In this document: positions 42,895 to 51,316 of the stretch, in pieces
How positions within the stretch are numbered: the first letter of the stretch is position 1
How the letters are laid out: every line of letters begins with the position of its first letter
NCBI GenBank assembly: GCA_026706075.1
Contig: JAPOZM010000068.1
Coordinates: 62,001-126,000, forward strand
Direction of reading: 5' to 3'
Origin: Gemmatimonadaceae bacterium
GTDB taxonomy: Bacteria > Latescibacterota > UBA2968 > UBA8231
Length of the DNA: 64,000 nucleotides
The notes under the pieces: model-generated
Databases searched by the model: none
Seen by the model: only the letters and a program-made list of their open reading frames with translations
Told to the model about the DNA's origin: nothing
Translations under genes and position numbers: made by a program

Positions 42895-43884
42895 ATGGAA
42901 TACGTCGAGCTCGGCCGTTCCGGCCTGAGGGTGTCGCGCCTGGCCTGCGGCCTGGGCTTCCGCGGGCAGGAGGACGCCGGCGAGGCCGAGCGCGCCATCG
43001 AGCGCGCCGTCGAGCTGGGGATCAACTTCATCGACTGCGCCAACGTCTACGGCCTGGGTGACGAGCACAAGGTCCGCGGCACCTCCGAGCAGGTCCTGGC
43101 GCGGGTCCTCAAGCGTCACCGCGACGACCTCGTGGTCACCTCGAAGGTGGCCGGCCGCATCGGCGAGGGGCCGAACGACGGCGGCCTGTCGCGCTATCAC
43201 ATCCTGCGGGAGATCGACCGCACCCTCGCCCGCCTCGAGACCGACCACATCGACATCTACATCCTGCACGCCTGGGACGATCGGACGCCCCTCGAGGAGA
43301 CGCTGCGCGCCATCGACGACGTGGTGCGCGCCGGCAAGACCCGCTACATGGGCGTCTCCAACTTCCAGGCCTGGCAGGTGCTCAAGACCCTGTGGACCCA
43401 GGACCGCCTCGGCCTCGATCCCCTGCTCTGCATCCAGAACCGCTACCACCTCCTCGACCGCCAACTGGAGCGCCAGATATGGCCGGCGCAGCGCGACCAG
43501 GGCTTCGGGGTCATGACCCACAGCCCCCTGGCGGTCGGTCTGCTTTCCGGTGCGTACACTCCGGGCCATCCGCCGCCGACCGGGGTCCTGTACGCCAGGG
43601 GCCGCGCCGGAGAGCTGGAGAAGGAGAGGGACCTCGAAGAGGCCGTGCCCCGGACCCTGGCGATCCTGCGGGAGGTAGCCGACGCCCACGGCCGCACCAT
43701 GGCGCAGACGGCGATCAACTGGGTCCTCTCCCATCCCGAGGTGACGGCCGCCGTCACCGGCGGCGACACGGTGGCACACATGGAGGAGAACGCCGGCGCC
43801 GTGGGCTGGTCGATCACGCCCGAGGACCGGGCCCGTCTCGACGAGGCCTCGGCCGGCCGGCGTCCCGGATCGACCGTCACATGA
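42895..43884 (+). CDS. Aldo/keto reductase (copy 1 of tandem pair)
   Basis: 329 residues. Catalytic tetrad: Asp in NFIDCAN, Tyr in NVYGLGD, Lys in VVTSKV and His in YILHAWDD. The NADPH-site GVSNFQAWQV and the late ITPEDRARLDEAS are typical of the AKR family. It reduces aldehydes or ketones of sugars in the cytoplasm. Nearly the same as the next gene over most of its length. Confidence 0.92.
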   Translation: MEYVELGRSGLRVSRLACGLGFRGQEDAGEAERAIERAVELGINFIDCANVYGLGDEHKVRGTSEQVLARVLKRHRDDLVVTSKVAGRIGEGPNDGGLSRYHILREIDRTLARLETDHIDIYILHAWDDRTPLEETLRAIDDVVRAGKTRYMGVSNFQAWQVLKTLWTQDRLGLDPLLCIQNRYHLLDRQLERQIWPAQRDQGFGVMTHSPLAVGLLSGAYTPGHPPPTGVLYARGRAGELEKERDLEEAVPRTLAILREVADAHGRTMAQTAINWVLSHPEVTAAVTGGDTVAHMEENAGAVGWSITPEDRARLDEASAGRRPGSTVT

Positions 43885-43906
43885 ACGACAGTCCAAGGAG
43901 AAGAGC

Positions 43907-44884
43907 ATGGAATACGTCGAGTTCGGCCGTTCCGGCCTGAAGGTGTCGCGCCTGGCCTACGGCCTGGGCCTGCGCGGGCAGGAGGACGCCGGCGAGGCCG
44001 AGCGCGCCATCGAGCGCGCCGTCGAGCTGGGGATCAACTTCATCGACTGCGCCAACGTCTACGGTTTCGGCGACGTGTACGAGACCCGCGGCACCTCGGA
44101 GCAGGTTCTGGCCCGCGTCCTCAAGCGTCACCGCGACGACCTCGTGGTCACCTCGAAGGTGGCCAGCCGCATCGACGACGGGCCGAACGACGCCGGCCTG
44201 TCGCGCTACCACATCCTGCGCGAGATCGACCGCACCCTCGCCCGCCTCGAGACCGATCACATCGACATCTACATCCTGCACGTCTACGACGACCGGACGC
44301 CCCTCGAGGAGACATTGCGCGCCATCGACGACGTGGTGCGGGCTGGAAAGACACGCTACATGGGCGTCTCCAACTTCCAGACCTGGCAGGTGCTCAAGGC
44401 CCTGTGGACCCAGGACCGCCTCGGCCTCGATCCCCTGCTCTGCATCCAGAACCCCTACAACCTCCTCAACCGCGACCTGGAGCGAGAGATGTGGCCGGCG
44501 CAGCGGGACCAGGGCTTCGGGGTCATGACCTACAGCCCCCTCGGGGTGGGCCTGCTCTCGGGCGTGTACACCCCGGGGCAGCCGCCGCCGGAAGGGACCC
44601 TCTACGCCAGCGGCCGCGCCGGAAGTCTGGAAAATCACCTCAACGAGGCGGCGCGCCGGACCCTGGCGATCCTGCGGGAGATCGCCGACGCCCACGGCCG
44701 CACCCTGGCGCAGACGGCGATCAACTGGGTCCTCTCCCACCCCGAGGTGACGGCCGCCATCACCGGCGGCGACACGGCGGCCCACATGGAGGAGAACGCC
44801 GGCGCCGTGGGCTGGTCGATCACCCCCGAGGACCGGGCCCGTCTCGACGAGGCCTCGGCGGGGCAGGACCGGGTGCTGGACTGA
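43907..44884 (+). CDS. Aldo/keto reductase (copy 2 of tandem pair)
   Basis: 325 residues with the same tetrad as copy 1 (NFIDCANVYGFGD, VVTSKV, YILHVYDD). Differences from copy 1 cluster in the active-site and C-terminal loops (for example DEHKVRG versus DVYETRG, and HSPLAVGLLSGAY versus YSPLGVGLLSGVY), so substrate preference may have split. The intergenic 22 bp contains AAGGAGAAG. Confidence 0.92.
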   Translation: MEYVEFGRSGLKVSRLAYGLGLRGQEDAGEAERAIERAVELGINFIDCANVYGFGDVYETRGTSEQVLARVLKRHRDDLVVTSKVASRIDDGPNDAGLSRYHILREIDRTLARLETDHIDIYILHVYDDRTPLEETLRAIDDVVRAGKTRYMGVSNFQTWQVLKALWTQDRLGLDPLLCIQNPYNLLNRDLEREMWPAQRDQGFGVMTYSPLGVGLLSGVYTPGQPPPEGTLYASGRAGSLENHLNEAARRTLAILREIADAHGRTLAQTAINWVLSHPEVTAAITGGDTAAHMEENAGAVGWSITPEDRARLDEASAGQDRVLD

Positions 44885-44993
44885 GGGCTGGCGTGTCCGC
44901 CTCACTTCACTGATACCAGATCTAGAAGGGAATCGCCCCTCTTCGGGAGTCGCAGCGCCTCCAGCGTGGGCGTTTCGGTCCGGGCTCAGCACC

Positions 44994-45023
44994 TTGACAG
45001 AGAATCCCGTTCCATTCTACCTA
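44994..45023 (+). promoter_or_regulatory. Promoter of the low-GC island gene
   Basis: A perfect TTGACA (44994-44999), 18 bp, then TACCTA (45018-45023), in AT-rich sequence. AAAGGAG lies before the ATG at 45083. Confidence 0.6.
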
Positions 45024-45082
45024 TACCCCTTGACGAAGGAACAAGAAGCAAACGCCTTTGCTCCCTAAAGGAGTAGTCCGAT

Positions 45083-46087
45083 ATGGCTAGAGATGATCTA
45101 GTTGCGGAACTGACCAATCTATCGACCGAGATGTACAACGTTGATGAGGCCAGACTACTGCGTCCAGATATTGGAAATCTGTCTCTGGAAAAGAGATTCA
45201 CTCCTCGACTTAACGACATTAAGGGGAAACTGCTTATAGTAGTCGATTTCGCTGCCGATGTGAGTGATAGTCAACTGCAAAACGTCCTGGGTCCGCTGGC
45301 AAACATCAAGTCAGCCATGGATAGCCAAGCCGGCCTGGAGGATGAGACCTATGCTTCACAACGAGAGAACTTCATAGCGAATGTAGAGTCGTACTACGAT
45401 AGCCTGATGACCCACTGGACGCCCTTCCTGTCCGCCAAAGTCGAGTCACTCAGCGACCGTGAGGTTGTTGATCAAGATGCCATGAGAGAATACGATGACG
45501 ACATCAAGGCTAGAAGGACAGAGCTAGCACAACTCATCAGTCAGGTGACTGAGCTTAGAGAACAGGCCGCCAATACCCTGGAAGCCTCTCAGGATACAGC
45601 TGCTAAGGTGTCTGTGAAGGATGCGCAGGAGCAATTCGAGCATGCACAGGACGAGTTCAACAGGAAAGTAAGAAAATGGTGGTGGTTCAGCTTGTGTGGT
45701 CTCGCCCTCTTTTTCTCGATTCTTGCTGCTTTCGTATTTCTCAAACCCTCTGATTCTACCAATCTAGTATATGAAGGTGCCGTCAGAATCTCGGTCTTGG
45801 CGTCTGTTGGAACCGTAACGGCCTTCTGTCTCAAGATGTTCCGAGCATATACCTACATGAGTGAGAAGAACCAGCACCGACAGAGGATCGCCAATAGCAC
45901 GAGAGCATTCGTCGGATCGGCCATTACTTCCGAACAGAGGGATCTCATACTGAGCCAACTGGTAGAGTCTGTGGTTCAGTTCGGAAACTCCGGATTACTA
46001 CACCGTGAGGACGACAATGTCTATAGGCCCAAGATGACTATAGATTCAGTAATGAGGACTCTGTCTGCCAAGTCCTCTAGAGAGTAA
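45083..46087 (+). CDS. Coiled-coil protein with two C-terminal membrane helices; low-GC, likely acquired
   Basis: 334 residues, not recognised. Residues ~1-195 are mainly long helices with heptad-like runs (RRTELAQLISQVTELREQ, VKDAQEQFEHAQDEFN). Two membrane helices follow (WWWFSLCGLALFFSILAAFVF; ISVLASVGTVTAFCLKMF). A conserved-looking tail begins NQHRQRIANSTRAF, continues with EQRDLILSQLVESVVQFG and contains N-S-G-L-L. Similar helical-membrane-tail proteins occur near antiphage islands, but this is memory, not a match. GC content and use of AGA, CTA and ATA codons differ strongly from every neighbour, suggesting recent transfer. Confidence 0.7.
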   Translation: MARDDLVAELTNLSTEMYNVDEARLLRPDIGNLSLEKRFTPRLNDIKGKLLIVVDFAADVSDSQLQNVLGPLANIKSAMDSQAGLEDETYASQRENFIANVESYYDSLMTHWTPFLSAKVESLSDREVVDQDAMREYDDDIKARRTELAQLISQVTELREQAANTLEASQDTAAKVSVKDAQEQFEHAQDEFNRKVRKWWWFSLCGLALFFSILAAFVFLKPSDSTNLVYEGAVRISVLASVGTVTAFCLKMFRAYTYMSEKNQHRQRIANSTRAFVGSAITSEQRDLILSQLVESVVQFGNSGLLHREDDNVYRPKMTIDSVMRTLSAKSSRE

Positions 46088-46155
46088 GCAGAGAAAGTGT
46101 CAGGTGAGGCGGTCATGGGGAATAACTACCTCATCAAGGGAAGGGATACTCCGTC

Positions 46156-47295
46156 ATGATTGAATGGCTCGGTATCGGGCACCTCTTCGAGCTCTCCCGG
46201 ACGGAAGCGGTTGCGGGGTTCTTCACCCCTCTGGTGATCTTCGCCGCGTTCTTCCTGGCGCAGCTGATACTGCCAGGGAGGCGGGTCCCCGGCTATGTCA
46301 TCAACCCGGAGACCGGCGAGCCCCGCAGCTATCGGCTGAACGGTCTTCTGGTCTTTGCCATCGCCCTGATCGTGTGGGCTCTCGAACTCACCGGGATGCC
46401 GCGCGACTGGTTCTACCGGTCCTCGATCTATGCCGTGGCAGGCGGAACGGTCTTCACCACGATCTTCACGATCATCTCGGTCCTCAGCCAGCCCCAGGGC
46501 AAGGTGAAGAACCCGCTCCTGGCCCTGTGGTTCGGACGGGCCCAGGAGCTGTCGTTTTTCAACGAGCGCTTCGACGTGAAGATGTACTTCTATGTCGTCG
46601 GTGGGACGATGTTGTCCCTCAACGCCTTGTCCGGGGCCGTGTACCACTACCAGCTCTTCGGCGAGAGCTCCAATCCGGGCGTCTTCCTGTACGCGGCGTT
46701 CTTCACCTTCTACGTGCTGGACTACTTCATCTTCGAGCGCGTCCAGCTGTATACCTACGACCTGATCCACGAGAGCTTGGGCTTCAAGTTGTGGTGGGGC
46801 GGCCTCGTGGTCTACGGGTGGATGTTCATCCTCCCCCTGTGGGGGATGGCCGCCTATCCGGACCCGGGATTCTCGCCGGCATGGTCGAAGGTGTGGCTCA
46901 TCGGAGCGGCGGCGCTCTTCCTGTTCGGTTGGGGGATCTCGCGCGGCGCCAACCTGCAGAAGTACAGCTTCAAGCGGTGGCCCGACCGCAAGTTCCTCGG
47001 GCTCATCGAGCCCAGGTTCATCGAGGCCGGTGACCGCAGGATCCTGTGCAGCGGTCTCTGGGGTGTGGCCCGCCACTTCAACTACATGGGCGAAGGGTTC
47101 CTCTCCCTGTCGATTGCCCTCGTCTTCGGCTACTTCACGAATCTCTGGGCCTGGACCTACTGCGTCTTCGTCGTCGCCATGTTCACCTACCGGCAGCGGG
47201 ATGACGACAGGCACTGTGCCGAGAAGTACGGCCCCGAGAAGTGGGGCGAGTACCAGGCACGGGTGAAGTACCGGATCGTTCCCGGCATTTACTGA
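46156..47295 (+). CDS. ERG4/ERG24-type sterol reductase homologue (multi-pass membrane protein)
   Basis: 379 residues with eight to ten membrane helices. The C-terminal signature is very clear: RRILCSGLWGVARHFNYMGEG (family L-x-S-G-W-W-G-x-x-R-H-x-N-Y) and TYRQRDDDRHCAEKYG followed by WGEYQARVKYRIVPGIY. These are the NADPH- and sterol-binding motifs of delta14- and delta7-sterol reductases. A GFISR-like membrane opening and RPxGxxxK-like lipid loop are less clear. It would reduce a sterol double bond, or a sterol-like lipid. No other sterol gene is in the window. Confidence 0.82.
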   Translation: MIEWLGIGHLFELSRTEAVAGFFTPLVIFAAFFLAQLILPGRRVPGYVINPETGEPRSYRLNGLLVFAIALIVWALELTGMPRDWFYRSSIYAVAGGTVFTTIFTIISVLSQPQGKVKNPLLALWFGRAQELSFFNERFDVKMYFYVVGGTMLSLNALSGAVYHYQLFGESSNPGVFLYAAFFTFYVLDYFIFERVQLYTYDLIHESLGFKLWWGGLVVYGWMFILPLWGMAAYPDPGFSPAWSKVWLIGAAALFLFGWGISRGANLQKYSFKRWPDRKFLGLIEPRFIEAGDRRILCSGLWGVARHFNYMGEGFLSLSIALVFGYFTNLWAWTYCVFVVAMFTYRQRDDDRHCAEKYGPEKWGEYQARVKYRIVPGIY

Positions 47296-47306
47296 CGTGT
47301 GGCGGC

Positions 47307-49346
47307 TCAGCCCAGCTCCCTGGGCACGGTGACGCTCCAGCTCTTGTCGAAGTAGTGGTCCCCGTCGACGGTCACCACCACCTCCGTCGAGAAGTGGTAG
47401 GACTCCGCGTCGCTTCGCAGGACCTCCTTCGCCTCGACGACGATCCGCTTCTCCGGATGGGGCGGCTCGTACACGTACCCGGCCTTCAGCACAGTCTCGG
47501 CCGGATTCTTCGGCGACACCGTGTACCGCGACCACGCCCGCCCGGCCACCGTGCTACCGGCGCTGCCCCTCGCCAGTTCGGCGGTCACCGTGCCGGCCAC
47601 GTGATCGTGGGTGATCTCGTGCCGGCTGGGGGGCAGGTCCTCCAGCGTCGCCGGGGTCCGCGGCGAGGGCTCGAAGGCGGGCTCCGGCAGCGGCCGGCTC
47701 CGCGCCGGCGTAACCGGCAGCACGACCCCGGACGGGTGGTCGCTGCCGCAGTGCACGCTGTTGACCGCCGCCAGCGGGGTGGGCCAGGCGTTCTGGAAGT
47801 CGGCGCCGGCCACGCTCAGGCGGATGCGGTGGCCTTTCTCGACGAGGTAGGAGACGTACTTCATCTCGAGGCGCAGCTCGTAGACCTTCCCCGGTTCCAT
47901 CGGTTCGGGACTCGAGTGGGAGCCGCGGTGGGTCCCGAGCAGGCCGCCGTCGGTCAGCCACTTCGAGGTACCGTCCGGGGCGACGTCGGTCAGCTTCACG
48001 TGGAAGTAGGCGGTCTCGGCGCTGGAGGAAACGTGCAGAACCGCCAGCGGATTTCCGGTGATCTCGAGATCCCTTTCCAGCGGCGGGGTGGTCCAGGTCA
48101 GCGACAGGGCCTCGTCGAGGCGCTGGTCGACCGGCATGGCCCAGGGCATGATCCCGCCTCCCCAGTAGATGCCGGCGGTGATGCCGACCGCCGGGCTATA
48201 GGTGTACTCCCTCGCGGAACTCTCGCCGTCAGGGGCCTCGCGGCCGAGCTCTCCGCCGGCATGGAGGTAGAAGGGGGTATCCCGGTTTCGCGCCGGGGGC
48301 CACTCCTCCTCCGATCTCCAGAACCCGGCGTCCTCGAGGTACATGTGCGCCGCCGGCTCCTTGTACTTGCGCACGAAGAGGGAGACCGCGGGCTCATCCA
48401 TGACGCCGGTCTCCTCCCCCTTCAGCCAGCGGTCATACCACTTCAGCATCTCGTGGCGGAAGTCGATCCGGGGACCGGGCAGGGCCTCTTCGGGCCAGTA
48501 GTGGCCCCACGGTCCCAGCAGGATCTTCCGGGGCACCTCGAGCCTGGAGAAGGCCCGCAGGATCGGGGTGGGGTAGGGATCGGCCCAGCCGCACCAGAAC
48601 AACACCGGCACCTCGATACGGCCGTACTCCGGCTCCAGGGAACGCTCCCTCCAGTAGGGTCCCTGCAGCGGATGGGTGATGTACCCGAGGCCCCAGGGGA
48701 CGTTGTTCTCCAGGCGCTCCCGCCACAGCTCCTCCCACAGGGGCCCGGTGATCTCCACGTCGGGGGGAGAGAAGTTGTAGGCCGTCATCAGCGGCGAGTA
48801 GCTGTCGAACATGTAGGGGCGGATCGAGCCGCCGGGGTGGGTCCAGTCGAGGTAGACGTCGGTGTTCGAGGAGCCCATCACCAGGGCCCTGAGATGGGGC
48901 GGCCTCTGGGCCGCCACCTGCCACTGCACGACGCCGCCGAAGGACATGCCCCACATGCCCACGGCGCCGCTGCACCAGGGCTGGGCGGCGGTCCACTCCA
49001 CCGCCTCGTACGCGTCCCGCCGTTCCCGCTCCGAGTAGATGTCGGTGGTCGAGCCCCCCGAGTTCCCGGTGCCGCGGGCGTCGAAGCTGACGACGGCGTA
49101 GCCGCGGCGGGCGAACCAGGCGGGTCCGTGCCGGCGGTGGTCGTAGCCGCTCTCCGAGACACCGGCTTCGATACCGGGCAACCGCCGATAGGGGTTGTAC
49201 GCGACGATCGCCGGGAACTCCCCGGGCGCGTCGGGACGGGCGACCACGGCCGCCAGCTCGACCCCGTCGCTTATCGGCATGCGCACCCGGCGGTCCAGTC
49301 TCACCTCGTATTCCGGCTCCGACACCGGCCGGATGCGTCCGTTCAT
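47307..49346 (-). CDS. CocE/NonD-family serine hydrolase (X-Pro dipeptidyl-peptidase type)
   Basis: 679 residues. The alpha/beta-hydrolase core has the nucleophile Ser in VGMWGMSFGG, FDARGTGNSGG forming the oxyanion side, an Asp near FWCGWADPYPTP and a His in LLGPWGHYW. The C-terminal jelly roll (LHVSSSAETAYFHVKLTDV, GHRIRLSVAGADFQNAW) is typical of CocE and Xaa-Pro peptidases. It cleaves esters or proline dipeptides. ATG at 49346 follows GAGGGATG; an ATG at 49364 would add six residues. No signal peptide. Confidence 0.92.
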   Translation of the reverse strand: MNGRIRPVSEPEYEVRLDRRVRMPISDGVELAAVVARPDAPGEFPAIVAYNPYRRLPGIEAGVSESGYDHRRHGPAWFARRGYAVVSFDARGTGNSGGSTTDIYSERERRDAYEAVEWTAAQPWCSGAVGMWGMSFGGVVQWQVAAQRPPHLRALVMGSSNTDVYLDWTHPGGSIRPYMFDSYSPLMTAYNFSPPDVEITGPLWEELWRERLENNVPWGLGYITHPLQGPYWRERSLEPEYGRIEVPVLFWCGWADPYPTPILRAFSRLEVPRKILLGPWGHYWPEEALPGPRIDFRHEMLKWYDRWLKGEETGVMDEPAVSLFVRKYKEPAAHMYLEDAGFWRSEEEWPPARNRDTPFYLHAGGELGREAPDGESSAREYTYSPAVGITAGIYWGGGIMPWAMPVDQRLDEALSLTWTTPPLERDLEITGNPLAVLHVSSSAETAYFHVKLTDVAPDGTSKWLTDGGLLGTHRGSHSSPEPMEPGKVYELRLEMKYVSYLVEKGHRIRLSVAGADFQNAWPTPLAAVNSVHCGSDHPSGVVLPVTPARSRPLPEPAFEPSPRTPATLEDLPPSRHEITHDHVAGTVTAELARGSAGSTVAGRAWSRYTVSPKNPAETVLKAGYVYEPPHPEKRIVVEAKEVLRSDAESYHFSTEVVVTVDGDHYFDKSWSVTVPRELG

Positions 49347-49495
49347 GTCATCCCTCGCATGCATGCCTGATCGTGGTATGGGCCCCGGCGCCTTGACAGG
49401 GAATCAGCGCAAAGCCGTCTGTTTCCCATGCCCTGCCGGCCCTGGTGTTCACCTGACTGGCTGTCTCCGACACTTGCTCCGCTGGAGACCATAGG

Positions 49496-50149
49496 ATGAG
49501 GCGCATTCACCATGCAATCCATATCGGCCTGCTTGCCGCCATGAGTGCCACTGGCGAGACCCCCTCTTTCGAGAACGACTACGGCCGGGCCGACATCGGC
49601 AAGCCATGGGAGTCGATGATGGCGGGCCAGGGCCTCGCCGGGTGGCATGCCAGCGAGGCTCCGTTCTCCCCTTCCGTATGGCGCCGCGAAGGTGACGCGA
49701 TCATCGCCGACACGGGACAGGCCACCCGCGGGCGGCTCGTCCAGGGAGATGGGACGTGGGCCGCCTACGAGTTCAAGGTACAGGCCACCATAGAGAAGGG
49801 ATTCATCGCTCCGCAGCTGGTTTTCGGAATCTCGGACGACCACGCCTCGTCGCACTTCCTGACCTACCTGGCCGGTTGGAAGACGATGGTCATCGTCCGC
49901 CGGAACGAGGAGACTCACGAGGACGTCAAGCTCGATGTCGTCGACTTCGTCATGGACCCCGGCCGGGAATACGACATTGTCCTGAAGGTCCGCGATCACT
50001 CGGTGACGAGCTACGTCGACGGTGTCCTGGTCAACCGGTTGACGCTGCCGGAGGAGCCGCGCGGCACCGTTGGCCTGGCCGTCTGGGGGAACGACAACTC
50101 CGTCGTCCGCTTCCGCGACCCGAAGGTCAGGCACTACTACAAGCGATAG
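49496..50149 (+). CDS. Exported DUF1080-like beta-sandwich protein
   Basis: 217 residues with a short signal peptide (HIGLLAAMSATGE). LAGWHASEAPFSPSVWRREGDAIIADTG opens a concanavalin-like jelly roll of the DUF1080/3-keto-glycoside hydrolase group, continued by YDIVLKVRDHSVTSYVDGVLVN and GTVGLAVWGNDNSVVRFRDPKV. Such proteins bind or cleave keto-glycosides in periplasm. TTGACA at 49393 may belong to its promoter, though the -10 is poor. Confidence 0.75.
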   Translation: MRRIHHAIHIGLLAAMSATGETPSFENDYGRADIGKPWESMMAGQGLAGWHASEAPFSPSVWRREGDAIIADTGQATRGRLVQGDGTWAAYEFKVQATIEKGFIAPQLVFGISDDHASSHFLTYLAGWKTMVIVRRNEETHEDVKLDVVDFVMDPGREYDIVLKVRDHSVTSYVDGVLVNRLTLPEEPRGTVGLAVWGNDNSVVRFRDPKVRHYYKR

Positions 50150-50154
50150 CGGCA

Positions 50155-51252
50155 ATGCCCAGGGCCCCCTGGAAGAGCCTGTCGATCGCCCTGCTCGCCT
50201 GCTGCCCGCCCGCTCTCGCCCTCGACCAGGCTGCTCTCGCGGCGCTGCTCGAGGAGGCGCGCGCGGAGATGGAGATGCCCGGGCTGCGCGCCGCCGTGCG
50301 CTTTCCGGACGGCCGCATCGTGCGGGCTTCCGTGGGCCTCGCCGACGTGGAAGAGGAGATCGCCCTCGACGACACGGTGGGCATGCCCGGCGGCAGCACC
50401 GGCAAGACCTTCTTCGCGGCCCTGACCATGCTGCTGGTCGAGGACGGCGTGCTCTCCCTCGACGATCCGGCCTCGAAGTGGCTGGACGGCGCGGCCTGGT
50501 ACGGGCGGGTCCCCAACTCGCAGGACATCCGGGTCCGCCACCTGCTGTCGCATTCCGCCGGGATCGGCGACTACCCGCGCTCCTTCCGCTACCGGATGAA
50601 GTCCATCTATCGTGCGATCCGTCACGGCACGATCCGCTTCGAGCCGGAGGAGCTCATCGCCTTCGCCGGGCGGAAACCCCTGTTCCCGGCGGGGGAGGGG
50701 TTCTCGTACTCGGACTCCGGCTACCTCGTCCTCGGTCGTCTGATCGAGGCGGCCACGGGCCGCGCCTGTTACGACCTGCTCCGGGAGCGGATCCTCGAAC
50801 CCCAGGGCCTGCACCAGATCGGGCTCCAGGACCGGTCGGTGCTGCCGAACATCACCCCAGGCTACATGCACGGCGCCCGCAACCTGAGGGACGACGGCAC
50901 CATGAAGATCGATCCGTCCTCCGAGTGGACCGGCGGCGGGCTCACCACGAATCCGACCATGCTGGTCCAGTTCTACGGCGCCCTGACCGAGAGCCGCATC
51001 GTGACCCCGGAGAGCTTCGCCCGGATGCTGGACGGCGGCTGGCGCGACCCGGCCTCGCCCGGCCGGCACTACGGCTTCGGGCTCTTCGTGTACGACGGCG
51101 GGGCGACCTTCGGTCACGGCGGCCTGTGGCCGGGCTACCGCACCCACGTGACCCACTACGCATCTTCGGGGATGACGATCGCCGTGCAGACCAACCGCGA
51201 CGGGCGCCTCGACATGCAGTCGCTGGTGAGGCGCATCGCAAGGGAGGAGTGA
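50155..51252 (+). CDS. Beta-lactamase-family serine hydrolase (class C/esterase type)
   Basis: 365 residues with a signal peptide (LLACCPPALA). The catalytic S-x-x-K is GGSTGKTFFAA, with Y-S-D in GFSYSDSGYLVLGRL as the second motif, and HGGLWPGYRTH as the third. These mark the serine hydrolases related to AmpC and D-aminopeptidases. It would act in the periplasm on a peptide, ester or lactam. The neighbour upstream is 5 bp away, so the pair is an operon. Confidence 0.9.
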   Translation: MPRAPWKSLSIALLACCPPALALDQAALAALLEEARAEMEMPGLRAAVRFPDGRIVRASVGLADVEEEIALDDTVGMPGGSTGKTFFAALTMLLVEDGVLSLDDPASKWLDGAAWYGRVPNSQDIRVRHLLSHSAGIGDYPRSFRYRMKSIYRAIRHGTIRFEPEELIAFAGRKPLFPAGEGFSYSDSGYLVLGRLIEAATGRACYDLLRERILEPQGLHQIGLQDRSVLPNITPGYMHGARNLRDDGTMKIDPSSEWTGGGLTTNPTMLVQFYGALTESRIVTPESFARMLDGGWRDPASPGRHYGFGLFVYDGGATFGHGGLWPGYRTHVTHYASSGMTIAVQTNRDGRLDMQSLVRRIAREE

Positions 51253-51316
51253 TGGAGAGACTGCGAGACGAGGAGTCGGCCTGGCGCGGCGACGCGGTCT
51301 GAGGAGGAATCCTGCC

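Larger units (their letters stand above)
42895..44884 (+). repeat. Tandem gene duplication of the aldo/keto reductases
   Basis: 42895-43884 and 43907-44884 are about 1-kb direct repeats with very high nucleotide similarity, with only minor length differences. Recent duplication; unequal recombination could fuse or expand them. Confidence 0.85.

Noticed and set aside
46087-46156. Phage or IS remnant at the edge of the low-GC island
   Set aside because: No inverted terminal repeats, direct flanking duplication, integrase or transposase fragment was seen on either side.
51252-51302. 16-codon frame (MERLRDEESAW...) between two genes
   Set aside because: Has a weak start context and looks like the leftover of coding DNA or chance; not enough to call a gene.
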